In this document: positions 1-11,912 of the stretch, piece by piece | How positions within the stretch are numbered: position 1 is the first letter of the stretch | How the letters are laid out: the number at the start of each line of letters is the position of its first letter | DNA from: Aspergillus flavus | Taxonomy: Eukaryota; Ascomycota; Eurotiomycetes; Eurotiales; Aspergillaceae | NCBI RefSeq assembly: GCF_009017415.1 | Contig: NC_092406.1 | Span: forward strand, 1,860,001 to 1,924,000 | Reading direction: 5' to 3' | Length of the DNA stretch: 64,000 nucleotides | Made by a program: the position numbers and the translations under genes | Notes under the pieces: model-generated | What the model was told of the DNA's origin: nothing | Databases searched by the model: none | Seen by the model: only the letters and a program-made list of their open reading frames with translations

Positions 1-1108
1 TTTATCTTCTCTCTACCTTTTTCTCCTCACTCCGCTTTGCATATATCTTTATACCTAACCTTTCTCCTCAATTTCGGTGAACGTTGACTTCTTTCGGTTC
101 ATACCCTTTTGATGCCCATTACGGACATGACTTATCAGGATGAGACATGATGTAAGTGTACGCTGGCATTCGTTGCATTTAGGAGGTAGAGTAGTGCTTT
201 TTAATACGACTTTAAGCGGGATTTTGTGTCTAGCATGGCCTGGACTATAGTCTGGAGGCAATATGACTTCTGATGCAACTCAATAAATGGTTTTTGAGTA
301 AAAGGCGAGTCTACAGGAGTAACTAAGGCTGTAGGGTGGTTGTATACACTATTCCGCGTAAAGATATATATTTCCCTCACCTGAAGCCTTTCCCCTAGAA
401 CTCTCTTAATCCTTGTTTCTAAACTTAGTACAACTATTATTTGTAATAGTTTCAACTTTTATTGTTATGTTTCTTATCCTTGTTCTACCCTTGCCTTAAA
501 AGTCTTGGTTATTACTCTGGAATTGTTATGGGGGATGGTAACTCACTCCTCGACCTGTTGCCCTAACTGTAACTGGGAAAGCCCTTTATCTACTCAATAC
601 TTGTACAACAGAAAAGATTTGGTGTAGTATTACTATGCTGTTCATATTTGAAAAGTTTGATCACGTCAATATCTGCTACCTAGCGATATGTTACAAGGTA
701 TATATGGACGTGTTGTGAGATGTGATGCTAGCTTCGCCCATGACTGGCGGTTGCTAGCCGCTAGCTGACCCAGACAACGGGGTCCTAGTGGAGTGGTCAC
801 TGTGTAAGAAGCAGGTATCAGTTAAGACCACCACCGACATTAAGTGTTTACCAGCTCTTTCTGTGCTGCGTGTGATGCACCCGATAAGCTGGTTTCAACC
901 TAGGATGCGAATTTATGTTGCTCTGTAGCCTTGTGACCATGAGAAAATATCATTTCAGAGCACACAGCACATGTTAGAGGAAGTTTAGGGCAATCGCCTG
1001 CAAGTCATCTTGAGCTCATGAGCGAGCTAAATGATGGGTAGCGGCACCGGGAGCACCGCCGATCCACTGTATGGATACAAGCTTTGTGAATATGGGTGAG
1101 TGTTTGCT
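1..1108. other. gene-poor left edge, weak zinc-finger-like ORF
   Basis: No gene can be firmly supported here. The only item worth noting is a 68-codon minus-strand frame (about 261-55) with one C2H2-like pattern, a CNEC pair followed by two histidines in HVRNGH. It overlaps a second short minus frame (455-201) in a different phase, so this could be an eroded gene fragment or chance. The rest is ordinary AT-rich intergenic sequence and the 3' flank of the RNase P subunit gene. Confidence 0.25.
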
Positions 1109-2118
1109 TTAGCTATTGGCTGGCGTTGTCGCACTGTCTTCACCGTCGATCACTCCCAGCCGAGCTTTCTTAGCTCTGCGCTTCATCTCCCGTTTCGACA
1201 GTGGCTTTTCGGTCTCCTCTACAGATGCTTTCCTCTTGAGAGTGTCGCTGTTGCTCTCGGATTGAGGGGTGTCCTTTTGCTTGGAGGCAGCGCCTTTTTG
1301 TTTAGACGCGGGCTTGTCGGTCTTCGGTTTCGGCTTTTCTCCACCGTCAATGACATCGATAATTCCACGCCAGCTGGTGCGCTTCAACTTCGCCAGCGCG
1401 ACTGTTTTTCTCGCTTCCTCGCAGATAGCCTCTTTACCGCGCTCTTGTGACAGGCCCCAGACGCATGCCAGATTAATCACATCCCACGGCGCCCGAACAG
1501 CCAGAGCCTTCCTGGCCTCACTCGAGATAATGATTCCTCTTCCGCGTGTTGCGCGGATCAGCGACATAGCATTGCCGATGAGGTTGCGCCGGGCGTCGGC
1601 GCCGCTTCCCGTGACTCCCGGGCCGTAGCATATTTCAAAGCGAATTCCTCGTGCGATAGCGGCGGAGAGCATTTTAAACTTGAAGTGGTATGGCTGTCGC
1701 ACGGAGAGATCTAAGGAAATCACGTCGCATTCCAGATTGGTGCATGCATTCAACAGGGCCTTTTCATTCGCTGGGCGGATTGCTACTAGATCATACGCTT
1801 GGGTGAGGGTGGTAAGTCGCTGATTCTGCGTGGGGTCGGAGAGTGGTAGGTTCACGCGGGTGAGTATTGTCAGGCCCTTGGGAACATTGGTGGGAACAGG
1901 TGGGGGAGTAGGATTTGGAGGAAGCTTTCCGTTGAGGGTTTGCGAAAGGGCGATCGTTGTGTAACCGACTGAGAGTCAGGTCAGCTTTCTTCCAAGGTGG
2001 TCATCTCCAACATTGGTCGTGTGGTCGGGAAAAATGACATACGTTCTGCAAGAAAGCTTAAAGTTGGATAGAGCTCGGGATCGTCTGGGCCGCACGGCAC
2101 GTTGAGATCGTAAAACAT
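1109..2118 (-). CDS. RPP1: RNase P/MRP protein subunit Rpp1 (p30)
   Basis: Protein subunit of nuclear RNase P and RNase MRP, which process the 5' end of pre-tRNA and pre-rRNA. Two exons: 2118-2043 and 1968-1109, with a 74-bp intron (GTATGT donor, TCAG acceptor). The junction restores a CTC leucine and gives the family-typical AELGYTTIALSQTLNGKLPP. Total 311 aa. The N-terminus MFYDLNVP is the classic Rpp1 start, which fixes the ATG at 2118. The TIM-barrel-like p30 domain covers about residues 1-235, with GIRFEICYGP and RGRGIIISSEA visible. The C-terminal 70 residues are a Lys/Glu/Ser-rich basic tail. It is divergent from CK2 alpha across about 470 bp. Confidence 0.93.
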
Positions 2119-2591
2119 TGTGTCTGTTTAGCTTTAAAAGCTCGAGCCAAGCCGGGTGGTTCGAAATCGTCGTCCAAACGGTGGTTTTTGGTTCCTCTTC
2201 TGGTCCTCGAGAAGTATATCTTGGGAACTGTCCGAGAAAGGAAATCAGAAAATCGCCCCGCGTCAATAGCTTTTCCGAATTCCGATCTAGCCTGATCGAT
2301 AGCACTGCCACGTGACTCGTGAAGGCGGAACGAAACGCTCTTAGCCATTCTGATCATCCACATCTAATATATAGACTCCCTCTGGTTCATCGTTGCTCGG
2401 GGCGATAGCACGGCTGCACTGTTTGGACGGGTACCTTAGCTCCTAGTCTTGCAGCTGTTGTTGTCTGTCCTTCAATTCGGATATTTGGTCGCGACTATTC
2501 CCTCATCACTACACCCCTCTACCCCGCCGCATTTTATCTTCGACATCCGATTGTGCGCAGACCCGAAATCTGCTTGTCAGCCGCCATCACC
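2119..2591. other. divergent intergenic region RPP1 / CK2 alpha
   Basis: About 470 bp containing both 5' flanks. Pyrimidine-rich stretches precede the CK2 start, and a possible TATA-like ATATATAG lies near 2368. Short open frames here are fragments without recognisable content. Confidence 0.5.
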
Positions 2592-3813
2592 ATGGCGCGC
2601 GTTTATGCCGATGTTAACGAGCATATGCCTCGGTCCTACTGGGATTATGACAGTGTAAACATCTCTTGGGGTGTTCTAGAGAACTATGAAGTGGTCCGCA
2701 AGATAGGTAAGGCGCAACAACGGGATCTCTCCGCCGTCGCCTAACTACATCAATATGGTGGTCGTGGGGTCCGGCGGTCAGTGCGTGATTACGATGATTA
2801 ATGTTAACAATCGCTACTATAGGCCGTGGAAAGTACTCGGAAGTCTTCGAGGGCATCAATGTGGTCAACTACCAGAAGTGTGTCATCAAGGTCCTCAAAC
2901 CAGTTAAGAAGAAGAAGATTAAGCGTGAGATCAAGATTCTTCAGAATCTGGCAGGTGGTCCCAACGTGGTAGCTTTGTTGGATGTGGTCCGCGACAGTCA
3001 GAGCAAAACCCCGAGTCTGGTGTTCGAGTATGTGAACAATACCGACTTCCGCACGCTCTATCCGCGATTCTCCGACTACGATGTCCGCTACTATGTCTAT
3101 GAGCTCCTCAAAGCGTTGGACTTCTGCCATAGTAAGGGTATCATGCATCGCGATGTGAAGCCTCACAATGTCATGATCGATCATGAGAAGCGCAAGGTGA
3201 GTCTTGATGGCTGGATTGATGTAAATACATATACTGACCCATCTCCAGCTGCGTCTTATCGATTGGGGTCTTGCGGAATTCTATCACAAGGGCACTGAAT
3301 ATAACGTCCGTGTCGCCTCTAGATACTTCAAGGGCCCTGAGCTGCTCGTCGACTTCCAGGAATACGACTATTCTTTGGATATGTGGTCACTTGGTGCCAT
3401 GTTCGCGTCTATGATCTTCCGCAAGGAACCTTTCTTCCACGGAAACAGCAACTCGGACCAACTGGTGAAGATCGCCAAGGTCCTTGGTACTGAGGAGCTC
3501 TTCGAGTATCTGGATAAATATGAAATTGAGCTGGACCCTCAATATGATGAAATTCTTTCCCGTTTCCCCCGCAAGACCTGGCACTCCTTCGTCAACGCCG
3601 AGAATCAGCGCTTCGTCTCCGACGAGGCCATTGATTTCCTAGACAAACTTCTCAGATACGATCATGCGGTATGGCTCAAATATGCTCTCCTACTTCCGTA
3701 CCATATCACTAACTGTCGTCTAGGAACGTCTTACCGCACAGGAAGCCATGGCTCACCCTTACTTTGATCCTGTCCGTCCAGAAGTGCAAGCTCAGAACAA
3801 TAGGGGATTGTAA
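2592..3813 (+). CDS. CKA1: casein kinase II catalytic alpha subunit
   Basis: Ser/Thr protein kinase CK2 alpha, a constitutively active acidophilic kinase of nucleus and cytoplasm. Four exons: 2592-2706, 2823-3196, 3249-3668 and 3724-3813; all phases join, giving 332 aa. Seen: glycine loop [12 protein letters not shown] interrupted by intron 1, the CK2-specific basic cluster [11 protein letters not shown], catalytic [10 protein letters not shown], and DWG instead of DFG, which is diagnostic for CK2. It continues through YSLDMWSLG to HPYFDPVR. Length matches the usual 330-350 aa. Start chosen at [19 protein letters not shown], the conserved N-terminus. Fungi often have one or two catalytic paralogues, so the exact paralogue name is an inference. 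Confidence 0.95.
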
Positions 3814-5086
3814 ACATAAACAGCAAGCGCGCACCAGAGCCTTATAGCTATTATACATCGAAACTTCGGGTTTACTGCTTAGCGCCCTCCGCGATTATTG
3901 ACAATCTGCTGCTGCTGATAAACATCGATTTGGTTTACATTTTGAGTGCCTTGGTTTGAGACAAGGAGATGGTTTTATTACAAGAAAGAACTACAAACGG
4001 CGGCGTAGCAAATGACTGTTGCGTCGCTCTGGACAAGAGAACACTGAAAGCGCCATGGATGCAATGAGATATGCCATATGGATGGAGACGACGATGATGA
4101 ACAGATGACATACACATAATACGATGGGCCCCCGAGCCCTTCTCAGCTCATTACTCTTGGCGCACCAAGTGAGGGGATTCATCCTATGGTGTTTAGAGTG
4201 GGATTAACGGACTTTGCTCGTAAGCACGGCAATTTCAGTCTTGTGCAGTTTCTACCTTCCCCCCCTTTCCTGGTAACTTTTGGACTGTTGTTGATGGGAA
4301 TTCCTTCTTCGCTATCATTGTTGCATTTCGAACATTGTCACTTCCAACCCTTGATCACATATTCCTGTCTGCAACTCCTTACTTACTGCGTCATTTCAAA
4401 GGCGTGAGGGTCTACATAGTTTGGTGCTTTATGAATCTGGGCTTTCTTTTTTCAGGAGACTATCGAATGCATTGTGGAATAGTTCTGTCCCACTTGATAT
4501 CTTGAGTGCAGAGGCTATATAGATGGCGCCGGGCCTGGGAAGAATCCGGGAGATAATGAACAATCCTCGTCTCGAACGTATTATGACTGGAGTAGTATTC
4601 CTGCCGTATTAGACTCCTGTACTCCTCCCACTCTCCGTCTGCGATGCGTCAACTGGAGTATGTCATCACGTGACGTGACTCATGGGCGATGGCATAAAAA
4701 CGTGAGAAACGATAAGACGGAGAAGAAAAACGAAAGAAGGGAAAGTGGTCAAATCGAGCATGCTTAGGGACTGAACTGCCCAAACCCATGCCTCAGGCTT
4801 AAATACTACAGTGGTACTACTATCACCTCCACTGGAACCAATCGTTCTCCACCGGTGGTGTTTTTTTCTGGGCCCCGCAGTCTTCTTGCAACCTCTGATT
4901 CGTTCCGTTCTTTGCTCTGCGCGCCAGGAAATTTAATTGCCCGCATTCGCACAACGAGCGACCCCTCCCCCTCCTTGTTCTCTATCGCCGTTGGAGTCAC
5001 CGGTGGTCAAGATACTTATCCGACGATTCGTGGCGCGATCGGCGCCTTGGAGATTTCCTCCTCCTATCTATCGATCATTTTCCAGG
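3814..5086. other. intergenic, no gene seen
   Basis: About 1.27 kb between CK2 alpha and valyl-tRNA synthetase. It holds only short frames (up to 110 codons) without family features. The right half is pyrimidine-rich, as expected for the promoter and leader of the tRNA synthetase. Confidence 0.5.
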
Positions 5087-8000
5087 ATGGCCCAGCCTTC
5101 TGCCCCTCAGAATCCCAGTATGTGCTCTTTACTTGGTTCGCCATGACTCATTGCCGGCCCATCTGTGAGCTATGGACTAGAAGCTAATGGGATCGTGTGT
5201 TATGACAGCTGGTGAGCCCGCGGCTCCCGTGGTTGACACTCCCCCCCAGGCCGATGACCAGACGAGAAACCAAAATGCCGATGCGGCAGCTCCTAAGGTG
5301 AAGACCGAGAAAGAATGTATGTTCCTTGTCATCCACGAACCTGGCGCATAACTGCGTCGACTGGGTATGGAAACGTCTGACACCAGTTCTCAATGCATAG
5401 TGGAGCGTGAGCGACGCAAGGCCGAGAAGGCGAAGAAGTTCGCTGAGAAAAAGGCCAAGGCAGCAGCTAAACCCGCCCCTGCCCCCAAGGCCCAGAAGAA
5501 AGAGAAGATCGAGAAGGAGAAAACTACCGATGCGTACGATCCCAAGGTCATCGAAGCCGGCCGTTATGAATGGTGGGAGGAGCGTGATCTTTTCAAGCCC
5601 GAATTTGGCTCCGACGGCAAGGTCAGGCCCGAGGGTTACTTCGTCATTCCTATCCCTCCTCCTAATGTTACCGGATCTCTTCACATGGGTCACGCCCTCA
5701 CCAATGCCCTCCAAGATACTATGATCCGTTGGCAGCGTATGAAGGGCAAGACTACCCTGTGGTTGCCCGGTATGGACCACGCCGGTATCTCCACCCAGAG
5801 CGTTGTGGAGAAGATGCTTTGGAAGAAGGAGAAGAAGACCCGCCACGATTTGGGTCGCGAGGTCTTTACTGACCGCGTGTGGGAATGGAAGCACGAATAC
5901 CATGCCAACATCAAGAATGCCTTGCGCAGAGTTGGTGGTTCCTTTGATTGGTCTCGCGAGGCCTTCACCATGGACCCTAACCTGTCCGCCGCCGTCACCG
6001 AGACTTTCGTTCGCCTGCATGAAGAGGGTATCATTTACCGTGCCAACCGCCTGGTCAACTGGTGTGTGGCTCTGAACACTTCCCTCTCCAACTTGGAAGT
6101 CGAGAACAAAGAAGTTGAAGGACGCACCCTGCTTGATGTGCCCGGCTACGAAAAGAAGGTCGAGTTCGGTGTTTTGACTCACTTCTGCTACGAGATTGAT
6201 GGCACTAAGGAAAGGATTGAGATTGCCACTACTCGTCCCGAGACCATGATTGGTGATACCGGTATCGCCGTTCACCCCGAGGACAAGCGCTACCAACACC
6301 TGATCGGCAAGTTTGCCAAGCACCCCTTCGTGGACCGCTTGCTTCCGATCGTTGCAGACACTGATGTTGATCCTGAGTTCGGTACCGGTGCCGTGAAGAT
6401 TACTCCGGCTCACGATTTCAATGACTTTAACCGCGGAAAGGCCCACAACCTCGAGTTCATTTCCGTGATGAACGACGATGGCACCTTCAACAAGAACGGT
6501 GGTATCTTTGCCGGCATGAAGCGTTTCGATGCTCGTTACAAGGTCATCGAACTTCTGAAGGAGAATGGATTGTACGTCAAGTGGGAGCACAACCCTATGA
6601 AGATCCCTCGATGTGCCAAGTCCAACGATGTTATTGAGCCCATCCTCAAGCCCCAGTGGTGGATGAAGATGGAAAGCCTTGCCAAGCCTGCCATTGAGGC
6701 TGTCGAAAAGGGTGACATTGTCATCAAGCCAGAGTCTGCCGAGAAGAGCTACTTCCGCTGGATGAGGAACATTAACGACTGGTGTCTTTCCAGACAGTTG
6801 TGGTGGGGTCACCAGGCTCCTGCTTACTTTGTTAAGATCGAGGGCGAGGAGAATGACGACAGTGATGGCAACCTCTGGGTCACCGGCCGTACTGAAGAGG
6901 AGGCTCGGAAGAAGGCCGAGGCCAAGTTCCCTGGCAAGAAGTTCGATTTGGTGAGGGATCCTGACGTGCTTGACACCTGGTTCTCCTCTGGATTATGGCC
7001 CTTCTCTACACTGGGTTGGCCCAACAAGACCCATGACTTTGAGAATTTGTATCCTACCTCCGTCCTGGAGACAGGTTGGGATATCCTTTTCTTCTGGGTC
7101 GCCAGAATGATTATGCTGGGTATCAAGTTGACTGGCCAGGTTCCCTTCAGGGAGGTGTACTGCCACTCTTTGATCCGCGACTCCGAAGGCCGTAAGATGT
7201 CCAAGTCTTTGGGTAACGTCATTGACCCCATCGATGTTATGGAGGGTATTCAGCTCCAGACTCTCCATGATAAGCTTCTTCTTGGTAACCTTGCCGAGAA
7301 GGAGGTCGCTACTGCTACCAAGTATCAGAAGAAGGCTTTCCCTAAGGGTATCCCTGAGTGTGGTGCTGATGCTTTGCGTTTTGCCCTTGTGTCTTACACT
7401 ACCGGTGGTATGTAATTCCAAGACTTCCCTACCTTCGAAACGTAATGTCTAACTGTCTACTAGGTGGTGATATTGCATTCGACATTCAGGTTATTCACGG
7501 ATACCGTCGCTTCTGTAACAAGATTTACCAGGCCACCAAATATGTCCTCGGCAAGCTGGGTGACGACTTCAAGCCTCAACCTACCGTCTCGAAGACTGGT
7601 CGTGAGTCCCTTTCCGAGCGCTGGATCTTGCACAAGTTCAACTCTGCTGCCAAGGAGATCAACGAGGCTTTGGAGCAGCGTGAGTTCAACGTTGTCGCTA
7701 CTACTGTGTACCAGTACTGGTATGCCCAGCTCTGTGACGTCTTCATCGAGAACTCCAAGTTCCTTCTCGCTCCTGAGGTGCCGGCCGATGTGCAGGAGTC
7801 GGCTAAGCAGACTCTCTACACTGCTCTCGAGGGCGCTTTGACCTTGATTCATCCTATCATGCCCTTCGTCACGGAGGAGCTCTGGCAGCGTCTGCCTCGC
7901 CGCCCCAATGACAACACTATTTCCATCATGAAGGCCCGGTACCCAGAATACAAGGCTGAGTTCAACGATGTCGAGGCTGAAACTGCCTACGAACTTATCT

Positions 8001-8470
8001 TGAAGACCTCTAGTGCCATCCGTTCGATTCTTGCCCAATATGAAGTCAAGACCAAGGGAGACATCATCATCCAGACCTACGATGCCACCAGCCACAAGAC
8101 CCTCTCGGACGAACTGACCAGCGTCAAGTCCCTGGGTGGCAAGTTCCTGGGCGATCTCAGCATCCAGAGTCCAGAGACTACTACTCGACCATCGGGCTGC
8201 GTGGTGTCTGCTGTTGGCTCTGAGGCAGCTGTCTTCCTCCGCGTGTCCAAGGAGGTCGCTCTTGAACAGGAGGAGAAGGCCAAGGCCAGCCTTGAGAAGG
8301 CTCGTGCCGTGGTGACTCGTCAGACCAACCTCATGAGCAGTGCTGCATGGAAGGAGAAGGCCAAGCCTGAGGTGCGCGAGATGGAGGAGAAGAAGCTCAA
8401 GGATGCTGAGAGTGAGACCGCTCGTTTGGAAGAACAGGTTCGTGAATTCGAGAAGCTGCGGTTAGAGTAA
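5087..8470 (+). CDS. VAS1: valyl-tRNA synthetase
   Basis: Class I aminoacyl-tRNA synthetase charging tRNA-Val, with an editing domain. Four exons: 5087-5117, 5209-5316, 5401-7407 and 7464-8470; joined phases give 1050 aa. The first two junctions produce a charged Lys/Glu-rich N-terminal extension ([18 protein letters not shown]) typical of eukaryotic ValRS. Signature HIGH motif appears as HMGH in [12 protein letters not shown] (about residue 143) and the KMSKS loop as [13 protein letters not shown] (about residue 645). Editing-domain motifs such as [19 protein letters not shown] are present. A C-terminal coiled-coil arm (about 960-1050) is rich in Lys/Glu. In yeast one gene supplies cytosol and mitochondria through alternative starts; I see no clear mitochondrial presequence here. 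Confidence 0.96.
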
Positions 8471-8874
8471 AGAGTAGATGAGCTCTGCATATAGTTGCCC
8501 TATAAAAGGTGAATTTAAGATTGTTCAAATAATTATTTTTTGTCTTTTGTTTTTCTTGTCCTTCCTGGTAGACGAAGTATACACCGTTTCCTGGACGATG
8601 GCGTTCGGCTACTTTACGTACTGTGCTGGCTCTTATCGACCTTTCTGTAGGATGCCAATAGCAAGATACTATAGAAAAGGAATCTTTCGGAAGATTGAAT
8701 ACATAGTGTTAAATGTATGAGGGCTGGGTGGTAATAAGCTTATCGATAAGAGACGCCAAGACCTTTCCGCCAAAACTTTTCGTTCCGCCTTTTTCTAATT
8801 TTTGATCCTCACTAGAGATCAGCCGCTGAGTAGGCACCATCTGGAATTTTTCCACCGAGAGACCATATTACAAG
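8471..8874. other. intergenic region
   Basis: About 400 bp with a T-rich 3' flank of the synthetase and the promoter of the Rpf2 gene. A perfect 12-bp palindrome CTTATCGATAAG occurs near 8739-8750; its role is unknown and it may be chance. Confidence 0.4.
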
Positions 8875-9947
8875 ATGATGCTCAGAGAAGTGTAAGCTCT
8901 GCCATATATCCCTTTAACAGCATGCATATGACGTCGGAAATACTGACCCTTGAAAATCTCTGCGACAGAAAACCTAAGAATCCGCGCACGGCGCGAATTC
9001 TCAAGGCCAAAGAACCCCAGCTCATTGAAGGAGCCAAGCGCACACTGTTACTGCACGGTTCGAAATGCCCGACACCGCTCCACACGGTCCTTAAAACTCT
9101 CCACTCCCTGACCCGGCCAAACTCGATCCTGTTCCACAAGAAGAATGAGAATATCCACCCGTTCGAGAGTGCAGAGAGCCTTGAGTTCTTGGCCGACAAG
9201 AACGACTGCGGTATGGTGGTGTTCGGCAGCAGTAATAAGAAGAGGCCGAATTGCGTGACTATCGCTCGGGTTTTCAATGCCAAGCTGCTCGATATGTGTG
9301 AATTAATGTTGCTTCCCAGTCCGGATGGAGACCAGATTCCTTCGATGAACAACCTTACCATGAATGTTGGAATGGGATTACGGCCGCTGTTGCTTTTCTC
9401 CGGAACCCCCTGGGATGATCCTACGTCGTCGGCGCATGTTATGCTGAAGAGCATGTTTATGGATATGTTCAAGGGCGAAACTACCGATAAGATTGATGTG
9501 GAGGGCTTGCAATATGCGCTCATGGTTGCGGCTGAGGAACCTACCGAGGGCTTGTCGCCTGTTATTCATCTGCGGTGGTACAAGATCAAGACGAAGCGCA
9601 GTGGACATAAGCTCCCGCGAGTGGAGTTGGAGGAGATCGGTCCCAAGTTTGACTTCAAGGTTGGACGTATCCAGGAGGCTCCTCGGGATGTCATGAAGGA
9701 GGCCATGAAGCAAGGCAAGCGGCCTAACGAGGAGATCAAGATGAAGAAGAACATTGGCATGGATTCTATTGGTGATAAGATTGGTCGTGTGCACTTGACC
9801 AAGCAAGATCTGGGCGGATTGCAGACGAGGAAGATGAAGGGTCTGAAGCGGCGTGCCGGCATGGAATCGGATGAGGAGGATGCCGATATGATGGATGTGG
9901 ATGAGGTTTCGGAGGATGAGGGACGGAAGAGGACTAAGACGGCTTAA
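8875..9947 (+). CDS. RPF2: ribosome biogenesis protein Rpf2, Brix domain
   Basis: 60S assembly factor that, with Rrs1, brings the 5S RNP (5S rRNA, Rpl5, Rpl11) into pre-ribosomes in the nucleolus. Two exons: a 17-nt first exon 8875-8891 and 8969-9947, giving 331 aa. The short first exon restores MMLREVKPKNPRTARILKAK, matching the basic N-terminus of the family; without it the frame starts in unrelated sequence. The Brix domain covers about residues 30-240 (LLLHGSKCP, FESAESLEFLADKNDC, WDDPTSSAHVML). The tail is acidic then basic (SDEEDADMMDVDEVSEDEG). Start could equally be the second of the two adjacent ATGs at 8878. Confidence 0.92.
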
Positions 9948-10515
9948 AATGTATTCATTTGATGAAGTTCCCTCTTTTTCTATCACGCACGAGGCGTTAC
10001 CGGCGGATTGGTTTCTCTGTTGACTATGCCAAGCAATATAGCTGCTTCTCTATAAACCCCGTTTGATGTTGTTCATGTGTATAGACCTGCGCTACTGCTC
10101 TCTACAACGAAAAAAAAGTTCGAGTACATACAAGAGTTACCCATCTAGCCCTAATGTCTACTTGCATGTATAAATATATGTATGCCTGACTGCCTGAGGG
10201 CTGCACTGATCAGCCGACCCCCACGTGACCAGTGACGTTTTTGGGGAGATTTCGGCGCGGACTCACATGCCGAGGGATCTTTTGCACTTGCGCGGATGCA
10301 GAAGATGCCCTTAATTGCCGCTCCTCCCCACCTTCCTGTGGTCCTGGCTTTTCAATTACTATATTTATTTTACTCTCTAAGAGAATACTTCCATTCTCCA
10401 TCGTATGACCTCCCCATGATCTGAAACACATTGGGTGATCTCCGTCGGTGAAACTGTTCCATCTCGACCTGCGCTGCTCATCCGATCGGCCTGCCGAGGT
10501 CCCCGACGAGTCACT
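9948..10515. other. intergenic region
   Basis: About 570 bp: 3' flank of the Rpf2 gene and promoter of the PXMP4-like gene. Nothing else recognised. Confidence 0.4.
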
Positions 10516-11476
10516 ATGGATGCCCTCATGGTAGGACGAGACGTTACCTCACTACCCTCCAGTCGCCGGTCATACATTTCTAATCGCTATATAGTCCCGT
10601 TTAGATGCTTTTGTCACGAACCCCGACCTTGCACCTATCCTCGCGCTAGCTAAGGCTGTTCGGAATGGCGCAGTATACGGCGCAAAAGTGCGGTTTCCGC
10701 ATGCTTTGGTGTATGTCGACCGGAGAAGATTCGATTTCACTGGGAACTATAGCTGATATATTGATGTATTTTCTTACAGGATGATCTTTCTCTTTCGCTC
10801 TGGAACGTAAGGGATCCCTTCTCGGTACGACAGTCACACCAGACAGTGTACTGATATACTCTATAGCTTTCGAGAAAAAGCAAAGCTTGTCCTGAAAGCC
10901 ACACGCCAACATGCCCGGAACCTCGCGACCTTCGCTTTCATATACAAGAGCTCTATGCTTGTGTTGCGAAACGTGACCCCCTCGGGAGTCGGAAAGGAGG
11001 GACGATTTGACAGCTTCTTTGCTGGTCTGCTGGGAGGGTATGCCGTGTTCGGCCGGAACAAGACGAGTATTACCCAGCAGGTACGGACTTTAAACACCAT
11101 AGCGTGGATGAACCTGGGCTAATGAAGACCATGATAGATCGTCATTTACATTTTTGCCCGTGTGCTGTTGGCTCTTGCCAAGCTGTCCGTGCAACCGAAC
11201 ATGCACCCCCTATCATCCCTTATAACCCCCGGTACTCGAGCCGACATAGAGAAACACGCATGGCCAGTCTTTGCCAGTGTGAGCTGGGCTATGGTTATGT
11301 ACCTCTTCCGCTGGCACCCGGACGCACTCATGTCGAGCTTGAAGAGTAGCATGGTTTACATGTATGGCTCTTGGTTCTCTTCGTTCCTTTTAGATTGTTC
11401 CTTGCTGACGCTGCTTAGCTATTCCGACTGCGATCACTGGGATTCGTTCCGTAACTTCATGATCCACAACAAATAG
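10516..11476 (+). CDS. PXMP4: peroxisomal membrane protein 4 (PMP24/PXMP4)
   Basis: Integral peroxisomal membrane protein of the Tim17/Tim22/Tim23/PMP24 superfamily; molecular function poorly defined. Six exons: 10516-10530, 10595-10710, 10780-10806, 10867-11080, 11138-11361 and 11419-11476, giving 217 aa. Each junction reproduces family sequence: KVRFPHALVMIFLFRSGTF across exons 2-4 and SMVYIYSDCDHWDSFRNF across exons 5-6. Seen: KAVRNGAVYGAKVRFPHAL, glycine-rich AGLLGGYAVFGRNKT and several hydrophobic helices. The first exon is only 15 nt and adds MDALM followed by SRL before the conserved DAFVTNPDLAP, so the exact N-terminus is the least certain part. Confidence 0.88.
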
Positions 11477-11912
11477 ACGACCTTACATCAGTGTGCGATT
11501 TATTTTGAGCGGCTGGGTCAGCACTTTTACTTCGGCGTATAGATGGCGCTTGTGTTTTCACTTCTTGTTGATTTTTCCTCTGTATCATCTTTACATTTGG
11601 ATGGGATGGACAAAGATATCCTATTTGAACGGTGGCGCTGCCCACGGTGCACAGCCCGAGGAAGCCGCCGAACGACGAAAGCCCTCCCGCAGGCGGATGG
11701 GGGAGTCGATGCTGCTAGGGCGATGGGCTTGATGATTGTAGATAGGCTAGAGCAATAAAGCTATACCAAATCATTGCGGTGTCTTATACCTTATGGTGTA
11801 ACCGTTTGTGGACGTTATGAATATGCATGCTCCTCATACAGTTCCTAGACACTAGGTCTGACAAAACTAACGTGCTTTAGCCTTGAAAAGCTCTCGCTGA
11901 ATGAATCTCGCT
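11477..11912. other. 3' flanks, weak small ORF
   Basis: Tail-to-tail region between PXMP4 and the NLR-like gene. A plus frame at 11493-11732 (79 codons) has one hydrophobic stretch followed by a basic tail. It begins 17 nt after the PXMP4 stop and is most likely 3' UTR. The stretch 11626-11740 is noticeably GC-rich. Confidence 0.3.

Noticed and set aside
5184..6812. 542-codon open frame on the minus strand
   Set aside because: Lies entirely antisense to the valyl-tRNA synthetase; its openness follows from strong codon bias in the real gene.
8739..8750. CTTATCGATAAG palindrome as an operator
   Set aside because: Single occurrence noticed, with no relation to neighbouring housekeeping genes.
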